DNA of 64,000 nucleotides from Muribaculum gordoncarteri (GTDB lineage Bacteria; Bacteroidota; Bacteroidia; Bacteroidales; Muribaculaceae): the NCBI RefSeq assembly GCF_004803695.1, contig NZ_CP039393.1:248001-312000 (forward strand), written 5' to 3'. This document shows positions 1-8,469 of this stretch, in pieces. The notes beneath the pieces are model-generated. The model was not told the DNA's origin. It saw only the letters and a program-made list of their open reading frames with translations, and ran no database searches. Position numbers and translations under genes: made by a program. The stretch's first letter is position 1. Every line of letters starts with the position of its first letter.

Positions 1-2087
1 AGCTTACAGTAATGGCTCTTGAGGCTACTGTTAAGGAAGACGATAAGGTGACTTCAAACTACTCAGCTATCGTTCCCGCAGTTCGCAAGCTTCAGGCTAT
101 TTCATTCACTACCGCTTCTACTTACACTACTAAGGAAGCTCACAACCTCGAACTCTACAGCGATGGTGAAAAGGCAGTTTCTAACGTAGCTTCTATCATG
201 TGGAAGTATAACGGCGGTAATCTTGACCTCGCTTCTAAGCTGCAGGTATGCTATACTCAGGCTGATTTCAAGGCACCTGCTGCTAATGCTGAGCACAAGT
301 TCATGACTCTTGCCGAACTTGCTGACTATGGTTTGACAGTTAAATATTCACTCCTTGCCTACAAGGTAGGAAACAGCGAAACTGTAGAATCACAGTATGC
401 AACAATCAACGAAAATGGTGTTCTTACTCCTATGCACATTGGCGATAACGGAACTCCCGTTGCCAACGGTACAGGCGACAACGCTGCCGGTATCTCTTCA
501 GTTAACCGTCGTCCGGTAGTTGTTGTTACTATCGTTAACGCTGAGGGTAAGGTTGTTCTTGCCGGTTATGCTAAGATTCAGTACACCAACACTGTTGATC
601 CCGTTGTTAAGGGCTTCGTTCTCAACCCCGGAGCTGCTGCACTTCCTTACCTCTGCTCAACCGAAGTAGAGAGCACTTGGGAACAGTGGAGCGGTAAGCT
701 TCTCGAGGCTATGGACATCAAGCTTGACCACAGCAACTTCAGCGAAAACTACACTTGGGCAGAAGATGGCAAGACTTATGTAGCCGTTACAGCCGATGGT
801 AAGACTACTTACAAAGATGTTGCTACAATTACTCCTGCTGTTTCTTACGGTACTATCGTATTTGACGATGATGAATTTGCCGCAAGCGCCAACGGTGTAT
901 TGACTTGGACTGCAACTGCTGCTCAGCAGAAGGCTATCTTCGATGCTAACGCTGAACACAAGATCACTCTTTACACTAAGTTCAACTCAGTTAAGGGTAC
1001 AGGCGACCTCTATGTAGGTCTTGAAATGACTGTCCTTCCTGCTCCTACTGCTACTTACGGTGTTAAATACACTAACCAGTGGTATGCTAACAGCAAGGGT
1101 GTTGCTGAATCACGTGTAAACGTAAACGTTCCCTATCCCAGCACAAGTGCAACCAATGTATTGAGCTATAAAAAGGAACTTAACGAATACTTCGTTGAAA
1201 ATACAGTTAAGGTAACTCCTGCCGGTACAGGTTATGACTGGGCTACCGCTCTTAAGGATCTTCCTTTGGCTTACTCTTACAGGCTTTCAGCTGTTCAGCC
1301 TAAGATTGTAAAGGGTGACAAGGAATATCAGTTGGTTGCCGATGGAAACAACCTCAAGGTTGGTACCGTAACTATCGCAACTCTTAATGCTGCTGGTGAG
1401 CTCGTTTATGCTCCCGGTGCTACTGCAGCTGCCGACAACAATACACTTGCTAAGGAAATCCTCAACCTCTTCGGTCACAACGAGGCTTATCCTAACTGGA
1501 CTTACGCTAACGTAGAAATCGCTTCTACTTATGGCGATTGCAAGCTTCCCTTCGATGGCATTCTGTCATTTGAATCTCGCTTCCTCCGTCCTATCGACGT
1601 TAACAATGGTCAGGGCGTAGAATTTGAGGACGCTGTTGCCGACGGTGACGCTGAGCCTTTGGCTAAGTTCTTCACTTTGAGCGACTGGCGTGACAAGGCA
1701 CTCTTCACTGTAAATGCAGCCGGTGTTGCCACTGCAGCTACTGAGAACGGTGTTAACCTCTACAACTACTATCAGATTGCTACTGTTGCATTCGATAAGA
1801 ACAAGGTTCAGGTTCAGGATGGTTTTAACTGGTACACTATGGACAAGCTCCCCGGTCTTGACCTTAAGCTTGTAGGTAAGGATGGTGCTACTGTTACTAC
1901 TACTGCCGGTGTATCAACCGCTTCTATCGCAACTGTTGCTGATCTTAACAAGCTTGACCTTGTATGGTACAACAACTCAGGTACAACTAAGGAGTTCAAC
2001 ATCAAGGTTCCTGTAACCATCACTTACAGCTGGGGTACTATCACAGCTGAGGTTACCGGTAAGGTTAAGAAGACTATCAACAACTAA
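1..2087 (+). CDS. 3' part of a large surface protein of unknown function (5' end outside window)
   Basis: The reading frame is open to the left edge; the first ATG at 12 is preceded in frame by Leu-Thr-Val codons, so the true start lies upstream. About 694 residues are visible, ending with TAA at 2085. The chain is rich in Thr, Ala, Asn, Val and Tyr with many alternating hydrophobic stretches, as in beta-sandwich surface proteins. No catalytic motif, cysteine pair or membrane segment is seen. Codon choice is very uniform (AAG for Lys, GCT for Ala, AAC, TAC, CTT/CTC), which suggests strong expression. An abundant cell-surface or S-layer-like protein fits, but the family is not recognised. A strong hairpin terminator follows directly. 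Confidence 0.75.
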   Translation, partial: LTVMALEATVKEDDKVTSNYSAIVPAVRKLQAISFTTASTYTTKEAHNLELYSDGEKAVSNVASIMWKYNGGNLDLASKLQVCYTQADFKAPAANAEHKFMTLAELADYGLTVKYSLLAYKVGNSETVESQYATINENGVLTPMHIGDNGTPVANGTGDNAAGISSVNRRPVVVVTIVNAEGKVVLAGYAKIQYTNTVDPVVKGFVLNPGAAALPYLCSTEVESTWEQWSGKLLEAMDIKLDHSNFSENYTWAEDGKTYVAVTADGKTTYKDVATITPAVSYGTIVFDDDEFAASANGVLTWTATAAQQKAIFDANAEHKITLYTKFNSVKGTGDLYVGLEMTVLPAPTATYGVKYTNQWYANSKGVAESRVNVNVPYPSTSATNVLSYKKELNEYFVENTVKVTPAGTGYDWATALKDLPLAYSYRLSAVQPKIVKGDKEYQLVADGNNLKVGTVTIATLNAAGELVYAPGATAAADNNTLAKEILNLFGHNEAYPNWTYANVEIASTYGDCKLPFDGILSFESRFLRPIDVNNGQGVEFEDAVADGDAEPLAKFFTLSDWRDKALFTVNAAGVATAATENGVNLYNYYQIATVAFDKNKVQVQDGFNWYTMDKLPGLDLKLVGKDGATVTTTAGVSTASIATVADLNKLDLVWYNNSGTTKEFNIKVPVTITYSWGTITAEVTGKVKKTINN

Positions 2088-2120
2088 TTTGATACGATTG
2101 TTTAATCCCTGATAACGATA

Positions 2121-2149
2121 AGAGCACTGATTGTTACAATCAGTGCTCT
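2121..2149 (+). terminator. Hairpin terminator after the surface protein gene
   Basis: A perfect 12-bp stem (AGAGCACTGATT at 2121-2132 and its complement at 2138-2149) with a 5-nt loop, followed by TTGTT. It lies 34 bp after the stop codon and 24 bp before the next start. Confidence 0.8.
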
Positions 2150-2172
2150 TTGTTACATAAAATCCTGTCGAT

Positions 2173-2706
2173 ATGAAAAAAATATTTGTATTCATTGCCG
2201 CATCGCTTGTCCTGTGGTCGTGCTCCAAGTCGAGCAAGGAGTCAACTGACTATGTGACCTACGAGGATGCCGAGGCCGAGTTTGCCGCCACCCTTTCGGC
2301 GAGCGACACCACCGAGGTGCTTTCGGCCGGCAACGCGTTGATGGACAGCCTGCGTGCGGGCAACATCGACTATGCCCTGTCGCAGCTCCGTTCGGCCGAC
2401 ACCGCCGGAAATGTCACCGAGATGAGCGACGAGCTTCGCGAGCGTATGCGCGCCCGCTTCGAGCGCTTCCCCGTAGTGGAGTGGGAGATCGACTACTACG
2501 ACTTCTCGCTGCCCGGACTTAACGACCTGAAATACCGCACCTACATGCGCGCCCGCGACGGCAAGAGCGGTGTTCCCGCCATGTCGCTGATGCTCAACCC
2601 GGTGAAGAAGGACGGCAAGTGGTACCTGTGTGTAAAGGATGCCGAGCTGCCCGCCAAGGACGCCGCCAACGCCATCAATCCCAAGCAGATTATAGGCGAG
2701 CGATAG
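2173..2706 (+). CDS. Hypothetical lipoprotein
   Basis: 177 residues. The N-terminus is a lipoprotein signal: MKK, a hydrophobic stretch, then the lipobox-like LWSC near residue 17, so the mature protein is probably lipid-anchored in the envelope. The rest is charged and mostly helical in pattern, with a C-terminal part (VKKDGKWYLCVKDAELP) resembling the core of small NTF2/DUF4878-like lipoproteins. That resemblance is weak and no function is assigned. It stands alone between two hairpins, so it is probably a single-gene transcript. It is more GC-rich than the preceding gene. Confidence 0.75.
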   Translation: MKKIFVFIAASLVLWSCSKSSKESTDYVTYEDAEAEFAATLSASDTTEVLSAGNALMDSLRAGNIDYALSQLRSADTAGNVTEMSDELRERMRARFERFPVVEWEIDYYDFSLPGLNDLKYRTYMRARDGKSGVPAMSLMLNPVKKDGKWYLCVKDAELPAKDAANAINPKQIIGER

Positions 2707-2759
2707 CGGTTCGGGCCACGCGCCCGGTAATCGCAATACATTATATTTTATAGATTCAC

Positions 2760-2806
2760 GGCTCCATGTCGCATTTCCCCGCCGATGGGTGATGTCACAT
2801 GGAGCC
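2760..2806 (+). terminator. Hairpin terminator
   Basis: 10-bp perfect stem GGCTCCATGT (2760-2769) with its complement at 2797-2806 around a 27-nt loop, followed by TTTCTTTTAT. It is placed 53 bp after the lipoprotein stop codon. The remaining 2807-2990 stretch shows no convincing gene. Confidence 0.6.
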
Positions 2807-2976
2807 TTTCTTTTATGGCTGCACCATGGGGGCGAGGCGGCTTGTGGGGCTGCGCTCGGGTGTCGACAGGGGGTTGTCAAGGCTGCGTTAACCTAAAAGA
2901 GTTAAATCGCCGGTTGGTCGAGCAAATGTTTGAAATAATAGGCTGTAATTAACAATTATTAACTTAGTAGGGGCAG

Positions 2977-3004
2977 TTTAATACAGTGTTTTTACATAAA
3001 TTTG
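2977..3004 (+). promoter_or_regulatory. Probable Bacteroidetes-type promoter of fimbrial locus 1
   Basis: TAAATTTG at 2997-3004 matches the TAnnTTTG -7 element. A TTTA at 2977-2980 could serve as a weak -33 box (spacing 16, shorter than ideal). It lies about 140 bp before the DUF3575 gene, leaving a long AT-rich leader with a 10-bp palindrome AGAATATTCT near 3052. Confidence 0.45.
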
Positions 3005-3146
3005 TACTGCAAAAGAACATTAAACGTGAAAGACTATAATATTGGTAGATAGAATATTCTACTTATGGCATAATTTTAATGGAAATTCGCCTCACTCACA
3101 TTCGTCGTTTGCATTTATTTACATTTTTGACCAATCATTTGCGTGT

Positions 3147-3827
3147 ATGAACCCACTATATGTAATACTATCCGTGATGTTGGCTTTGGCCGCCAATATA
3201 GGCGCGTCAGCTGCACCTGTCGAGCATGAGGCAGCCTCGCTGTCAGCCGCCCAGGGCGCGTCGCAGCATGAAGCCGCAAGCGTCACCCCCGCAGCCTCCG
3301 AAGAGGCCAAGACACAGAACTTCGCACTGAAGACCAATCTCATCTACGATGCCCTGCTCATGCCCAACGTGGAGCTTGAATGGCGAATCAACAACCGCTG
3401 GTCGCTCGCCGCTGAGGCCGATGTGGCATGGTGGAAAAACGACGGTCGTCACAAGTACTATCAGATAATGAACTTCGCAGCCGAGGGTCGCTACTGGTTT
3501 CACTCCTACAAGCCGTGGCACGGCCACTACGTGGGTCTGTCGGCCGGCGGGGGAAAGTTTGACCTCGAAGGCGGTCGCACAGGCTACAAGGGCGAGGGTT
3601 TCCTCACCGGGCTCTCCTACGGATTTATGTTCCCCGTGTCGAGCTGCCTGTCGTTTGACGCCGAGGTGGGCTTCGGCTACCTCTACGCCCAGTACAAGGT
3701 CTACAAGCCCCAGGACGACCACTATCTTTTTCAGCACAAAAGCCGCACCAACTACTTCGGCCCCGTCAAGGTAAAGTTCAGCCTCGTGTGGCGGTTTAAC
3801 GCTTTCGACTCGAAAGCCGGTAAATAA
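3147..3827 (+). CDS. DUF3575 outer-membrane protein, fimbrial locus 1
   Basis: 226 residues from the ATG at 3147. An in-frame ATG at 3042 would add 35 residues ahead of a normal signal peptide and is less likely. After a signal sequence (to about Ala-Ser-Ala-Ala) and a low-complexity Ala/Glu/Ser linker, the DUF3575 domain begins at KTNLIYDALLMPNVELEW, followed by Trp/Tyr-rich beta-strands (WWKNDGRHKYYQI, GRYWFHSY) typical of a small outer-membrane barrel. Members of this family head type V fimbrial operons, as the paralogue at 40962 does in this window. A role in the fimbrial outer-membrane platform is inferred from that context. It is 21 bp from the next gene, so probably cotranscribed. Confidence 0.8.
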   Translation: MNPLYVILSVMLALAANIGASAAPVEHEAASLSAAQGASQHEAASVTPAASEEAKTQNFALKTNLIYDALLMPNVELEWRINNRWSLAAEADVAWWKNDGRHKYYQIMNFAAEGRYWFHSYKPWHGHYVGLSAGGGKFDLEGGRTGYKGEGFLTGLSYGFMFPVSSCLSFDAEVGFGYLYAQYKVYKPQDDHYLFQHKSRTNYFGPVKVKFSLVWRFNAFDSKAGK

Positions 3828-3848
3828 TCCCCTCTTATCTTGATATAG

Positions 3849-4877
3849 ATGAAACTTAACATTCACAATACACTCCTCGCCGCATCGGCGCTCATTGTGG
3901 TCGCCTCCACATCATCGTGTCGCAAGGATTTGTGCTACAATCACTTTCCCGAGGCCGGCGTGACGCTATCCTACGAAAACGAGTGGTATCGTGACTACGG
4001 CATGGGATGGCTGTCAAACTGGGATGCCGACCTCTACGGCTCGGCCTACTAGAATCTGCGTCCCGGCAACCCCGAAGGTGTCACCATGGTGGCCTATCAC
4101 CCCGACGGCATCTCGGAGTTCTACATGAGCACCGCCGGTGGCAACGTGTCGTTTGGCGCAAGCGTTCACTCGCTGCTCTTTTACAACAACGACACCCAGT
4201 ACATCATTCTCAACGACATGGCTTCGCTGCCCTCGGCACGCGCCACATCGACATCACGCTCACGCGCCACTCTCGGCGAGCTTCATGCCGGAGAGCGCAC
4301 CATCAATCCGCCCGATGTGCTCTATGCCGCCTATTCGCCCGAAGTGCCCGAGCTGAAGATGCACGAAAATGTGCCCCTGCCGGTGCGCCTGCAGCCGCTC
4401 GTCTACACTTATGTGATCCGTTATGAGTTTGACTACGGACAGCAGCACGTTGCGCTTGCTCGCGGTGCCGTGGCCGGAATGGCCGAGTCGGTCTACATGC
4501 GCGACGGCGTGACATCTGACGAGGCCGCCACAATCCTTTACGACTGCACGCTCACCCCCTACGGAGCGCGCGCCGAGGTGGCTTCATTCGGTGTTCCCGG
4601 ATTCCCCGACGAATACTACGGCCGTGACGAGTCGACGCGTCGCGACACCCCGCGCCCCTATACGCTCAATCTTGAGGTGAAGCTTACCAACGGCACCCTG
4701 AAGAACGTTACATTTGACATCACCGACCAGATGCAGCATCAGCCACGTGGCGGTGTGATAGTGGTGAAGGACATCCGCATCGAGGACGATGAAAACCTGA
4801 GCGACTCGGGATTTGATGTCAACCTCGAGGACTGGGGATTGCTTGAAGACATAATAATACCGGTGCATCCGGTGTAA
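3849..4877 (+). pseudogene. FimB/Mfa2-like (DUF5119-type) fimbrial lipoprotein interrupted by an amber codon
   Basis: One frame runs from ATG 3849 to TAA 4877 (343 codons) but has TAG at 4050-4052 (codon 68). The first part is a lipoprotein signal with TSSCRKDLCYNH, the pattern of DUF5119/Mfa2-type anchor subunits. The second part has no start of its own until ATG 4086 and continues the same fold (VYTYVIRYEFDYG, DWGLLEDIIIPVHPV). The remainder is open and well conserved in style, so the stop looks recent: CAG or TGG to TAG by one transition. Nearby genes use TAG as a normal terminator, so recoding of the whole genome is unlikely. Translation would yield a 67-residue stub unless the codon is suppressed. 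The role of the intact protein would be fimbrial anchoring and length control. Confidence 0.75.
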
Positions 4878-4937
4878 TAAACGGTTGAAATTCAATCAAT
4901 TTAATTAATATTATTCATTAACAAAATTTTTCTGACA

Positions 4938-6011
4938 ATGAAAAAAGTTTTATTATTCTCTGCCGCTATGTTGGCATTGAGTTCATGTTCCAATACCGAT
5001 GTGTTGGAAGAAGGTAACATCCAGCAGACCAACGCTATCGGTTTCCAGACATTGGTAAACAAGGAGTCACGTGCAATTACGGTTGATAATTTTGATCAAT
5101 TCTTAGTTTACGGAAGCTATAAAGTGGCTGGTTCTGAGGTTTCAATGCAGCTGTTCAATGGAATACCCGTTACAAAATCGGGTAGTAGTTGGACATATAC
5201 CGATACTCGTTATTGGATTGAAGGTAGTACTTACACATTCTCAGCTTACGCTGTAGACGATGACGCTCTTCCATCAGGTGCGAATGCTAACTTTAGAGAT
5301 TCTAAATATCTCAACATTACTAATTTTAGATGTGATGAGAGCGTTCAAAAGGATCTCGTTTATGCAAGAATAGCATCTTATGGTCCGGCTCTTGCGACTG
5401 GAAATCCTGTACAATCGTTGAATTTCAAGCACGTTCTTGCTCGCATACAGTTTAAGTTTGAAAATCAATTCCCTGCTGATTATAATGTTAAAGTTGCTGA
5501 TCTTGAAGTGATAAATGTACGCAATTACGGTAACTTTTACGGCTCACAGTTTCCTTCAGAAACTGTCAACTGCTGGGTTAAGCCTGATGGACAGGGAATT
5601 ACCGATGAGTATACTGTTCCAACTCGCTATCCTAACGATCAAGCGAAGCCTACTGTAAAGCCTGCTTTATTAGATGCAAATGCAACTATCGCAAGTGGTT
5701 CGTCGGCAACAACTGATTTTGCATACGTTATACCTTACAAGTATTCAGACGCAAATGTTAAGATTTCATTCCATATATTTGTAACTCGTACAGTAGGGAC
5801 AGAAACCGTTAATGTTTTTGATAAGGTACTTACTGCTTCTATTTGTCCGGAATGGAAAATGAGTCACTCTTATTGCTATACTATAGGTTTGTCGGGTAAT
5901 TCATCCGGTCTTGATCCTATTGTGTTCTCTGGTTCAGTTGAAGATTGGAATCCTGTAGACGAAGACGAAAAAGTTAATATTGATGCCGGTCGTCTTCCTG
6001 CTCAAGACTGA
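4938..6011 (+). CDS. Fimbrillin family lipoprotein (locus 1, first subunit)
   Basis: 357 residues. A lipoprotein signal (MKKVLLFSAAMLALSSCSN) is followed by a short linker and an early NAIGFQ strand. The ESRA sequence near residue 44 resembles the Arg processing site used in FimA/Mfa1-type pilins before donor-strand polymerisation. The C-terminal motifs (ICPEWKMSHSYCYTIGLSG, PIVFSGSVEDWNPVDE) are typical of fimbrillin-like proteins in Bacteroidales. It is probably a structural pilin of locus 1. The coding sequence is clearly more AT-rich than the next fimbrillin gene, which hints at a separate origin. A hairpin terminator follows. Confidence 0.8.
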   Translation: MKKVLLFSAAMLALSSCSNTDVLEEGNIQQTNAIGFQTLVNKESRAITVDNFDQFLVYGSYKVAGSEVSMQLFNGIPVTKSGSSWTYTDTRYWIEGSTYTFSAYAVDDDALPSGANANFRDSKYLNITNFRCDESVQKDLVYARIASYGPALATGNPVQSLNFKHVLARIQFKFENQFPADYNVKVADLEVINVRNYGNFYGSQFPSETVNCWVKPDGQGITDEYTVPTRYPNDQAKPTVKPALLDANATIASGSSATTDFAYVIPYKYSDANVKISFHIFVTRTVGTETVNVFDKVLTASICPEWKMSHSYCYTIGLSGNSSGLDPIVFSGSVEDWNPVDEDEKVNIDAGRLPAQD

Positions 6012-6060
6012 TTTTGAATCAAAACTTGCAATCAAACTATAAACAATCAACTTAACTCAC

Positions 6061-6091
6061 GGTAGCCGATCGTTTCGGTCGGCTACCTTTC
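6061..6091 (+). terminator. Hairpin terminator between fimbrillin genes
   Basis: 9-bp stem GGTAGCCGA (6061-6069) with TCGGCTACC (6079-6087) and a TTTCCT tail. A second weaker hairpin (ACATCGGC 6139-6146 with its complement at 6172-6179) lies just before the next gene. Expression of the first pilin may thus exceed that of the downstream ones. Confidence 0.7.
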
Positions 6092-6212
6092 CTCACTATC
6101 TCGCCTCACAATCTATAACAAGCATCTCCCCTCAATCGACATCGGCCTTTAGCCGGCAACAGCTCGATGAAGCCGATGTGACAAAAACAAAACACCCCAA
6201 CCAATCCAAGCT

Positions 6213-7256
6213 ATGTGGAAACAATCTAAATTACGACACATCCTAAGCCCAAGGCTTAACATATATACAGCCGCATGCATTGCCGCGGCTGCCCTCGCGC
6301 TGCAGTCGTGCTCGTCGACATCGAGCGACGACGATGTAGCCGCCGGAGTCGAGTTGCGCTTCAGTGCCTCAGCTGCCGACGGCTCGCGTGCTACGACGAC
6401 ACTCACCACCTCGGCCACGCTCAACGACTTTAAGGTGTGGGGTACCTACCGCACTAAGGTAGGCGGCTCATGGAGCGCTCAGCCCGTCAATGTGTTTGAC
6501 GGCGTTACGGTCAACAAGGGCGATGACGGCAACTGGAGCTATAGCGCATCCACCCCGCTGCAGTACTGGTTTCCCGGCTGCTACTACACCTTCCGCGCCA
6601 TCCACCCAGTCACGGTCAATGCCGCGTTCACGCCGGGTAGCGATGCAGCGTCCGACCGCCTTAGCGTCACCTCATTCGATGCCACTCAGGGTGTCGACCT
6701 CGTGGCCGCCACCCACACCCGTGAGTCATTATTGCAGGGCAACACCGTTGTGAGCCTCGACTTCCGTCACCTGTTGTCGCGCGTCGACATCACGGCCTCG
6801 GTCGACAAGGCTGTCACCGGCACCTTTGTCATTACGGGTATAACGCTCTACGGCTTCGACACCGTGGGCTCGTGGAGCAGCGACGGCATGACCGCCAACA
6901 CCTACGGCAAGTGGGACAATCTGTCGGGCCGCGACAACGCCTACTCCGTCAGCGGGCTTAACATCACGCTCAGCTCCGAGCCTCAGTCGCTGCTAAGCGG
7001 CGGCAACACCGTGCTGATGCTGCCCCAGGCCATCCCCGTGGGCGCAAAGGCCGACATAACCTACACCGAAAACGGAACGGAGAAGACCGTAACCGCCGAC
7101 ATCTACAAGGCATCCTACAGCCTTACAGGCGGTTACCAGCCCTCGCGCACCTACCGCTACTCCTTCACCATCGGCCCCGACCAGTACATCCTGTTCAGCC
7201 TTCCCACCATTCAGGACTGGGAAGATGCCGAGGGCGGAAACTATTTGCCTCAATAA
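6213..7256 (+). CDS. Fimbrillin family lipoprotein (locus 1, second subunit)
   Basis: 347 residues. The signal peptide ends in a lipobox (ALQSCSST, Cys near residue 33), preceded by an unusually long basic N-region. The domain pattern VELRFSASAADGSRATT, LNDFKVWGTYRT, HLLSRVDITASV and a C-terminal TYRYSFTIGPDQYILFSLPTIQDWED is that of fimbrillin-like subunits. The DGSRATT segment may be the Arg-type cleavage site. Codons are GC-rich, unlike the preceding pilin. It is followed after 16 bp by another fimbrillin gene, so the two are likely cotranscribed. Its position after the main pilin suggests an accessory or minor subunit. Confidence 0.78.
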   Translation: MWKQSKLRHILSPRLNIYTAACIAAAALALQSCSSTSSDDDVAAGVELRFSASAADGSRATTTLTTSATLNDFKVWGTYRTKVGGSWSAQPVNVFDGVTVNKGDDGNWSYSASTPLQYWFPGCYYTFRAIHPVTVNAAFTPGSDAASDRLSVTSFDATQGVDLVAATHTRESLLQGNTVVSLDFRHLLSRVDITASVDKAVTGTFVITGITLYGFDTVGSWSSDGMTANTYGKWDNLSGRDNAYSVSGLNITLSSEPQSLLSGGNTVLMLPQAIPVGAKADITYTENGTEKTVTADIYKASYSLTGGYQPSRTYRYSFTIGPDQYILFSLPTIQDWEDAEGGNYLPQ

Positions 7257-7272
7257 GTAAAAAACAAGTAAG

Positions 7273-8460
7273 ATGATGAATAATTATATACGACGAATCA
7301 CCGTTGCCGGAGTTGTTGCATTGACGGCTGCTGTAGTGTCGGGATGCTCCGATGATTCCGACAACCTGACACCGGTCTACAACCCTGCCGATTATATAAC
7401 ATTCGGCACCCCTTCATTTGTGTTGAATGGCGGCGACGGCTCGGCAGTGTCGCGTTCTACGTTGGTCGATAAGTTTGGCGACGGAGGCGTGACCTCGTTT
7501 AATGTGTGGGGCTATTGTGTGCCTCGCACCATCGATGGTAATAGCGATGACTGGAATGCCGCCTACAATGTCAAGTGGCCTCAGAAGTCCTCCTATTCCA
7601 CTCCTGATGTGTTTAAAAATCAGGAAGTCACTGTCGACGGCTCTATGATGTCCTACACTGAGCCGCAGCCATGGAAGGTAAAAAGCAGCTCCACTGCCGA
7701 TGTTGAAACATCTTATGGCTACACCTATACCTTTATAGCCTGTGCCAATGGCAAATTTACAATGTCGCCTGCTTCGGGCATGGGTGTGCCTGTCTTGAAG
7801 TTTGAGATGCCGTTTAGTGATGGACGCTTGGGTGAAAATCCTACGCCTCTTGACCACACCAGCATAAGCGATGCACTTATTGCGGCGAAGTTTGACCACA
7901 CCCGCCGCAACGGCAAGGTGGACCTCGCATTCTCCCACATATTGACCGGTATACGATTCCGTTTTCACAACCACACGAGCAATGACCTGGTTATAGAGTC
8001 GCTGTCTTTTGAAGGCCGCTTTTATCGCACGGGTGAGTTCGATTTCTCGGGCGCAGATGCAAAACGAAGTGTAAAGAATCTCGATGATGATTCGTTCAGC
8101 GGCCGGTTTAACTTGATGACGGAACCGCAGACAATTCCGGGCGAAAGCTCGCAATTGATGGGCTATTCGACCGATAATCCCGATGGAACCACATTGCTGT
8201 TGCTGCCCAATCCTGCTGCCAATCCCACCACTAATGTACTTGCTCTTGGTGACAGCAAGACGATTATTGTCAACTATACATTGAATGGAGAGAAGAGGAC
8301 ATGGACGCACGAGAACTTTAAGCTATCCTATGTGCCGGGTGCCAATGTGCGTCACACCGCCAATCTAAACTTCGTGGGCGATGAATTTACGCTCATCTTC
8401 CAGGCCGACAATGAATTGAACTGGGAAAATGGATCGGATAACGATATTGACATTAACTAA
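7273..8460 (+). CDS. Fimbrillin family lipoprotein (locus 1, third subunit)
   Basis: 395 residues with a lipoprotein signal (AAVVSGCSDD). Fimbrillin-like motifs are present: NVWGYCV after a VSRSTLVDKFG segment, FSHILTGIRFRFHNHTS, and the C-terminal RHTANLNFVGDEFTLIFQADNELNWENGSD. The Trp-Gly and FSHILTxxxF pattern is shared with the two preceding subunits, so these are tandem paralogues that have diverged strongly. It ends 9 bp before the tip gene. A minor shaft or adaptor subunit is the likely role. Confidence 0.75.
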   Translation: MMNNYIRRITVAGVVALTAAVVSGCSDDSDNLTPVYNPADYITFGTPSFVLNGGDGSAVSRSTLVDKFGDGGVTSFNVWGYCVPRTIDGNSDDWNAAYNVKWPQKSSYSTPDVFKNQEVTVDGSMMSYTEPQPWKVKSSSTADVETSYGYTYTFIACANGKFTMSPASGMGVPVLKFEMPFSDGRLGENPTPLDHTSISDALIAAKFDHTRRNGKVDLAFSHILTGIRFRFHNHTSNDLVIESLSFEGRFYRTGEFDFSGADAKRSVKNLDDDSFSGRFNLMTEPQTIPGESSQLMGYSTDNPDGTTLLLLPNPAANPTTNVLALGDSKTIIVNYTLNGEKRTWTHENFKLSYVPGANVRHTANLNFVGDEFTLIFQADNELNWENGSDNDIDIN

Positions 8461-8469
8461 GCTGAATAT

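Noticed and set aside
2242-2880. 212-codon minus-strand ORF over the lipoprotein gene
   Set aside because: Shadow frame; the plus-strand gene has a lipoprotein signal and normal codon use.
3020-3070. Possible invertible promoter at fimbrial locus 1
   Set aside because: Only a short palindrome (AGAATATTCT) is found; no pair of separated inverted repeats flanks the promoter.
4050-4052. Genome-wide amber recoding as explanation of the internal TAG
   Set aside because: Other genes here (such as those ending at 2706 and 22858) end naturally at TAG, so the code appears standard.
4138-4426. Alternative-frame ORFs across the anchor pseudogene
   Set aside because: They are Arg/His/Pro-rich shadow frames of a GC-rich gene; the frame starting at 3849 carries the family motifs.
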